The position numbers and the translations under genes are program-made. The notes beneath the pieces were generated by a model that saw only the letters and a program-made list of their open reading frames with translations, searched no databases and was not told the origin of the DNA. Of a stretch of 64,000 nucleotides of DNA, positions 58,668 through 64,000 are shown piece by piece. Positions within the stretch are counted from its first letter, which is position 1. Each line of letters opens with the position of its first letter. The stretch comes from Sequoia sempervirens (taxonomy: Eukaryota > Streptophyta > Pinopsida > Cupressales > Cupressaceae), in contig VDFB02252616.1 of NCBI GenBank assembly GCA_007258455.2, positions 119,324,552-119,388,551 of the forward strand, given 5' to 3'.

Positions 58668-61600
58668 CATGGCTTAAATTTGATGGCCGTATACTTGTAT
58701 TTGAATATTTTAATTGTAAAATACAATAAAAATAAATATTTAACCGTATGTTAATACATGCATTTTATTTTAGAAACTGTAAAAAAAATAGTTAATATGA
58801 AAATTTGACCATATATATATACTTTTATTTTTAAATTTTTTAATAGAAACTTCTTCTATGCTTTAATAAAAGAACATAAACTTTTTTTTTAAAATGAAAA
58901 CTTCTATTGTTGAAAAAAAAAATCTCAAATTTTTAGATTATTTTAAAGATTCTAAATATTTTTGAGTTTCTTTTATTCTAAATACTTTTTGAGTTTCTTT
59001 AATATATATTTTTTTATAAAAACAACAATCTTCTCCTTCAAACCATTTTTTTGTTTTACCAGTGCAAAATATTTCATTTTTCTTTTATTAATCTGGTTTT
59101 AGAGTTTAATCTTCATTATCCAGACTCTAGAGCTATAGAGAAGAAGCAAAAATTAAAAAAAGGGAAAGATTTTTTTGCACACTTACTACTTACAACAAAA
59201 AAGAAAGAAGATTTGCAAAAAGTAAAGAGATTTTACTGCACAGTTACAACTTACAACAAAAAAGAAAGCGATTTTGCTGCACAGTAAGAAGAGTAAGATG
59301 ATTTTCATTTTATTTATTTTGTTCTTTAAAAAAATAATGATTTACAAATCTTATATTAAAAACTTGTAATAGTTTACCACAGTAAAATTAAACATTGTAG
59401 ATTTTTTTTATCAAACATTTTGGATCGCATTTAATAATATTCCACGATTTTTTTTCCTATTTTTTTGTTGTTTTGATGCAACAACTACAACCCCCTCTAC
59501 AACCCCCTATTCTCTATATGGTTGTTAGTTTATATTAAATTATTTTTTTATGGTTTATTTTTTATAAATTTAGATGAATTTGAACAAAATATCTAAATCT
59601 TTCTTATTTTTAAAATATTAGGGATTACAATTTGAAAATGTCTTAGAGAAAAAAAATCAGCGTTCTATCAAGAATTTTTTTCCATGGCCAAGTACATTCG
59701 AAGTTGTAGCACCCAATGAATATCATAATTTTGATTTAAATGAAGACTTATATATTTTGGGGTACACTGAAGAGTATGCTAATGAATATCAAACAAGAGA
59801 AAATAATACATAGGAAAAAGGAAAACTTGAAGTAAAATAAGAATTTCATGAGGAATGGAAAGTAAAGTTTAAGTGGCTGAAATGTACAATATATGAAGGA
59901 AAAAAAGTTATGAAATGCATATATTGTGAAACACATAATGCAATTGAACCACGGGGAGGTATTGGTTGCACTAATTTACAACATGATTCATTAGTTACTC
60001 ATGCCAATTCAAACATTCATAAGATTTCACTAGCTAAATGGACATGTTAGAATGAAAAGAAAGAAAAACCTATTACAGAACATATAGCAAATGTTGATGA
60101 CATTAACAAGGAAAGAGTCATCACAACTATGAAATTATTTTTTTGGATGGTTCAAGAGGATTTACCCCTTTCAAAATATGAATCACTTTTCTCTCTTGAA
60201 ATGACATTACATTGACCAAACATGCCAAAGAATAAGGACTACAATTCATACACAAATCAGATGGCTGCAAATCAATTTTTTTTTGCTATATCTAAGTATC
60301 TTGAAGAGGTACAAACTAATAGAATGTTGGTTAGTCCTTTTTTCTCTTTGATGTTGGATGAAAGTACATATCATAGTTTAGAGAAGTATCTTATGGTCTA
60401 TGCAACTTTTTTAGACTCAAAAGGGTTGGGGCAACCAACTTCGCAATTTTTAAAGCTCATAAATGTTTGTGATGGAAAAGGAAAAACAATTTATGATGCA
60501 ATCAATGTTTTAAAGGAAGAAAGGGGGCTTTCAAATACACACTTAATAGCTATTTCCACAGATGATGCTTCATCCATGGTTGGTAGTGAAAATGGGTTTG
60601 TTTCTTTTATGAAAAAAGATGTTCCTAATATTGTAGGTGTTCATTGCATTGCTCATTGTGAAGCTTTAGCTGCATCAGATGCTTCCAAAAAAATTCTTGA
60701 ATTGTTATTTGTTGAGTAATTAGAAAATAAGGTGTATTCCTGGGTACAAAATTCTACTAAAAGAAATAAGGAACTCATTTCTTTATTGGAAGTCATGCAA
60801 CCTGAGACTCTTCAAGCTCTTCAAATTCATGGAGTTAGATGGCTTTCAAGAGGACAAGCTATTGAACGGCTTGTTGTATTGATGCCTCCTATATTGACTT
60901 TATGGAAAAATAAAAAGAGAGAGTCATGGTATGATAAGGTAAGAATATTTTCAGTTCAATTTTGTTTACACATACTTGTAGATATAATGCTTATGTTGGA
61001 CAAGCTGAATAGAAAATATCAAGAAGAGTATGTTGATGTTACATCATTAGGGGCATCTATTGATATTACTATAAACACTTTAAGAAGGTGGTTTATGAGA
61101 AGTGATACATTTTTTGATGGTACCTGTTACTTATCTAAATTCTTAGATGCCTCTAAATATGGTTATTTAGAGATTACTGATAAAGAGGCATTGTTCATAG
61201 GCATGAATTGCAGTTTGTGGTAATTTCACATGCACATGTTGATTATGTTGATTCACAAAAACAATCACTAAAACCTTGCATTGATGGTTCATTAGAGAGT
61301 TGTAAACAACTTGCAAAAGAATATGTTCAAGCACTTATAGATTGTTTGAATGGAAGATTTCCTGATCTTGTGTTTTTCAACTCTGTAAAGTTGTTTAGTT
61401 CTTGTCATTATCTAAAGGATGCTCATGCTAGAGAAGATAATTCAAAGCGTTGGCTTGATAATATTTTTCAACACATGCAACATACTTTATGTGAGGGAGA
61501 AGAAAATGAAACATTATTTAATTATGTTGAAGCTTGTAAACAAGAGTTGCATATATTTTTTGATACTCTTCATCTTAGTTGTGAGGGATTATCAATGAAG

Positions 61601-62324
61601 GAAGCTTGGAGGATTTTTTGTATCATAGAATCACATACAAGTTTTCCAAACATGAAAAAGCTATGGAAAACAATCCTTACTATTCCAGCAAGTATAGTGG
61701 CATGTGAAAGAGGATTTTCAAGGAAAAACATAATAAAAGATATCCGATGAACAACTCTAACATTAGATATATCGTATGCTTTGATGATAGCGTCTCTAAC
61801 AACACTTGATGTATCAACAGTGGAATGGAGCAGAGTGTATGAAATTTAGAAAAATACTAAAGAAAGAAGAATTTAAAATGTTTTAAAAGTCATTTTTTTG
61901 TTCACATTTGTAATGGTGATGTATCCTTTATGAGGCAGAACACACCAATGTATTATGATTTGTTAGTTTCATTTTAATGTCAGTATGTTACAAGTTCTAT
62001 GCTAATACTATCATAAATCAAATTTATAACAAACTTTGAGGTTTTTTAAATATGAGATGAATGGACAACAGGTGAAAAAATTGTCATCTTTTTCGACCTA
62101 TTCCAAGAGATGGTCACCTAGGTTTTGACAGTGCTTCTATGGAAAAGAGGAGGCATGCGCCTTATGTTGAAAATGTTCCTATCCCTTGCCTATCAATGCC
62201 TTATTAAATATAAATTTTTACTTGTAGTAAAAAAAATAATTGTCATGTGAAATGCAATAATGAAGACTAAACCGTAGAAAAAAAAATCACGATGGTTAAG
62301 GTGGACCGTCAAATTTAAGCCCTG
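58668..62324 (+). mobile_element. hAT DNA transposon, copy 2
   Basis: Same ends as copy 1, and the same imperfect octamers outside (CCTAGTGG at 58660-58667, CTTGGTGG at 62325-62332). Sharing of the octamers with their two differences means the two hAT copies descend from one insertion event, not from two transpositions. Confidence 0.87.
59622..61849 (+). pseudogene. hAT transposase, copy 2
   Basis: Same domain order as the copy at 2407-4637. The block 60222-60719 stays open where copy 1 has a stop (GGA at 60479-60481 against TGA), and it reads HCIAHCEALAASD. In exchange, copy 2 has a private TAG in the zinc-finger region near 60048 (TGTTAG where copy 1 has TGTGAG) and a 3-bp deletion near 59955. 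Shared defects: stops at about 59811, 59837, 60213 and 60717, the frame change near 61210, and the stop at 61748. Confidence 0.85.
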
Positions 62325-62332
62325 CTTGGTGG

Positions 62333-62992
62333 GAAGGTGTTGTTGGGAGGCTATTGTTTACAGTTTTTTGCTGCGTTCTAGCTTAGTGCTAGCTTTGGTG
62401 GGGTGCCACTGCAAAAAATCTGATTGTAAGGGGATGTTTTCTTCCTCGACTCAGCCTTGTATTTCTCATATTGAGGTTGAGAATTTGGATGGGCTATTTT
62501 TTTTGATTGGGAACTTTGGTTGCCCTCTTTTTAATGGTTCAGAGGCGAGATGGAGCTTCAAGGAGGAGGATGGTTATCAGTCTTTTTATGCTCTCTCTAA
62601 CTTCCCTATTGAGGTGGGGAGTTTGTATTTGTTGGTTCTAGTGCAACAAAGGGGTATAATGGTTTTTTACTTTTGTATGTTGTCTGTTTTTCTTGGCTCA
62701 GTTTTATTTTTTCTGAGCAATTGGTTTGATGTAGCTTGGCTGATGCAGGTAATGTCTTTGACCATCTAAGTAGGGCTCAAGGTCCTTGTCAAGGCCTAGT
62801 TGGAAAGGGTTGAAGGTCCCTTCAATTTTTATTTCTTGTAGCTTGATTTGATTTGAATATGGTTGCGACTAATGAGCTATGGTTAATTTGATGATTTTTT
62901 CCTTGCACCTTCTTTCCTTGTAAAGGGTTTTAGGTCCCTGCAAAACCTTCTTGTAATGGGTTTGAGGTCCCATAAAAACCTGTTTTATGATA
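62333..62992 (+). repeat. T/G-rich LINE-like block, copy 2, 3' part
   Basis: Matches 5121-5780, with the same GGTCCC phrases and the TAATAAAAAATAA end. Confidence 0.55.
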
Positions 62993-64000
62993 ATAAAAAA
63001 TAAGTTAGGTTGTATGACACACACGTATGTCCAAATTATAGTTACAATGACTTCAAAATTAATTTTTTAAAAAATTATGCAACAAAAAATTATGAAAAAA
63101 TATCCTTTCCCTAGATATTGATGTTGAGAATCTATATTTCAAAAATTAGAATTTAATCCTTTATAGAAAAAAAGTTATATGGTACAACACAAACGTTACT
63201 TTCTGAAAATGTTGTTTTTTTGTCTTAAAACTAGTTATTAAAGGATATGTTGAAAGATTCATTATTTATTTCAAAAAAATATATTTATAATCTACACACA
63301 AATTTCCACAAATCACTAGTTCACATCATGTTCAAAATCTTAACAGTTTAGTTGCTATAGGTCTCAGAAGATGAAGTTTTAGTTAAAAATATTGATGTAA
63401 ATGTCCATCTTGGGCAAAAAGTGAGACACAATATTGTGATTTCACTCCCTAGTAATGTAGGTTTTCTTTCAAAATTATAAATAGGGACACAAATATATGC
63501 CAAAATGAAGAACATGTATTTTAGACTGCATGAAGTTCATGTTTTCATAATTTATAATCCTATTTAAAAAAAAAAATGTTATATATATGAGGTCTTATAA
63601 AGATTTTTATTGGAGCCCAAGTATCCTCAAATCAACCTCACCCCAAGTTCATTACATAGTGTCTGTAGGACTTAATACAATGTGCCTATAGGACTTACTA
63701 CAATGATTTTATAAGTGGAATATTTATCAAGAGAATTTTAATTGATACACATAGAACTTATGCATATAATGTTCTTGTAGGGCTTAATAAAACGTGTACA
63801 TAAGACTTAATATAGTATTCCCATAGGAATTAATAAAATATTCCCATAGAACTTACATCTAAGGATCTAGCCATCTCGAGGTGTTAAAATTCCTACAAGT
63901 CTTATTTTTTCTTGAGATCGTATATCTAGAGGTGTCATTATTATGCACACTCCCCCTCAATGGCAACTCCTTAAGGCCAAAAATTGAATTGAATTTGGAG
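62993..64000. other. AT-rich gene-free stretch, copy 2
   Basis: Matches 5781-6788, including the ~23-bp degenerate tandem repeat at about 63660-63860. No gene content; it continues past the window edge. Confidence 0.6.

Larger units (their letters stand above)
58322..64000 (+). repeat. Second copy of the 1125-6788 block
   Basis: Direct-order copy of 1125-6788, running from the gap to the window edge. It is nearly identical, with scattered substitutions, an extra 18 bp at about 58470-58488, and small indels (net shift 57197 at the start, 57212 at the end). It contains LINE-like flank, hAT element, flank and AT-rich DNA alike, so the copied unit is larger than any one transposon. Confidence 0.95.

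Overview
The window looks like repeat-dominated nuclear DNA of a seed plant with a large genome. A gymnosperm is my best guess, but that is inference. The reasons are AT-rich gene-poor DNA, many nested and decayed retrotransposons of plant type (Ty1/copia with initiator-Met-tRNA primer sites, Ty3/gypsy, RNase H-bearing and DUF4283-bearing LINEs), a plant hAT transposon and a fragment of a plant cytochrome P450. I see no intact host gene, no rRNA and no functional tRNA. Two runs of exactly 100 N (36905-37004 and 58222-58321) are scaffold gaps.

Layout, left part. 1-5780 is a T/G-rich LINE-like block split by a 3.66 kb hAT element (1453-5112) with inverted ends and an 8-bp target duplication. 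5781-9942 is AT-rich with no gene. 9943-10329 is the RNase H end of a LINE whose 3' region is split by a 3.76 kb solo LTR (11601-15356, exact TGTGG target duplication). 15781-20527 is a minus-strand LTR element with an AAATT target duplication and a cargo-like reading frame instead of pol. 21766-22819 is a short retroposed sequence bounded by an exact 16-bp duplication. 23700-26760 is a decayed minus-strand copia.

Layout, middle. 29425-29655 holds two tRNA-like SINE heads. 30296-33720 is a minus-strand P450 fragment carrying a foldback repeat and, in its exon, a gag-protease-only copia element (31098-33615, CTCAA target duplication). 34964-35169 is a three-copy 69-bp tandem repeat. 37140-38160 is a diverged tandem duplication. 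41839-44767 is a decayed minus-strand gypsy pol. 45618-47580 is an internally deleted LINE with an exact 17-bp target duplication inside AT-rich DNA.

Layout, right part. 47630-58200 is the least familiar stretch. A plus-strand multi-exon decayed gene (47987-50138) is followed by seven tandem copies of a 358-bp exon-intron unit coding for a CxxC motif (51655-53895). A minus-strand multi-exon transposase-like gene (54162-58060), with its own duplicated exon-intron units, converges on this array. Together these may be one large, poorly characterised DNA transposon.

After the second gap, 58322-64000 repeats 1125-6788 almost exactly, including the hAT element, its flanks and its target duplications. 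Each copy has private stop codons. This is either a recent segmental duplication or a second haplotype wrongly placed in the scaffold. Nothing in the window forms a working pathway; its content is the history of nested insertions.
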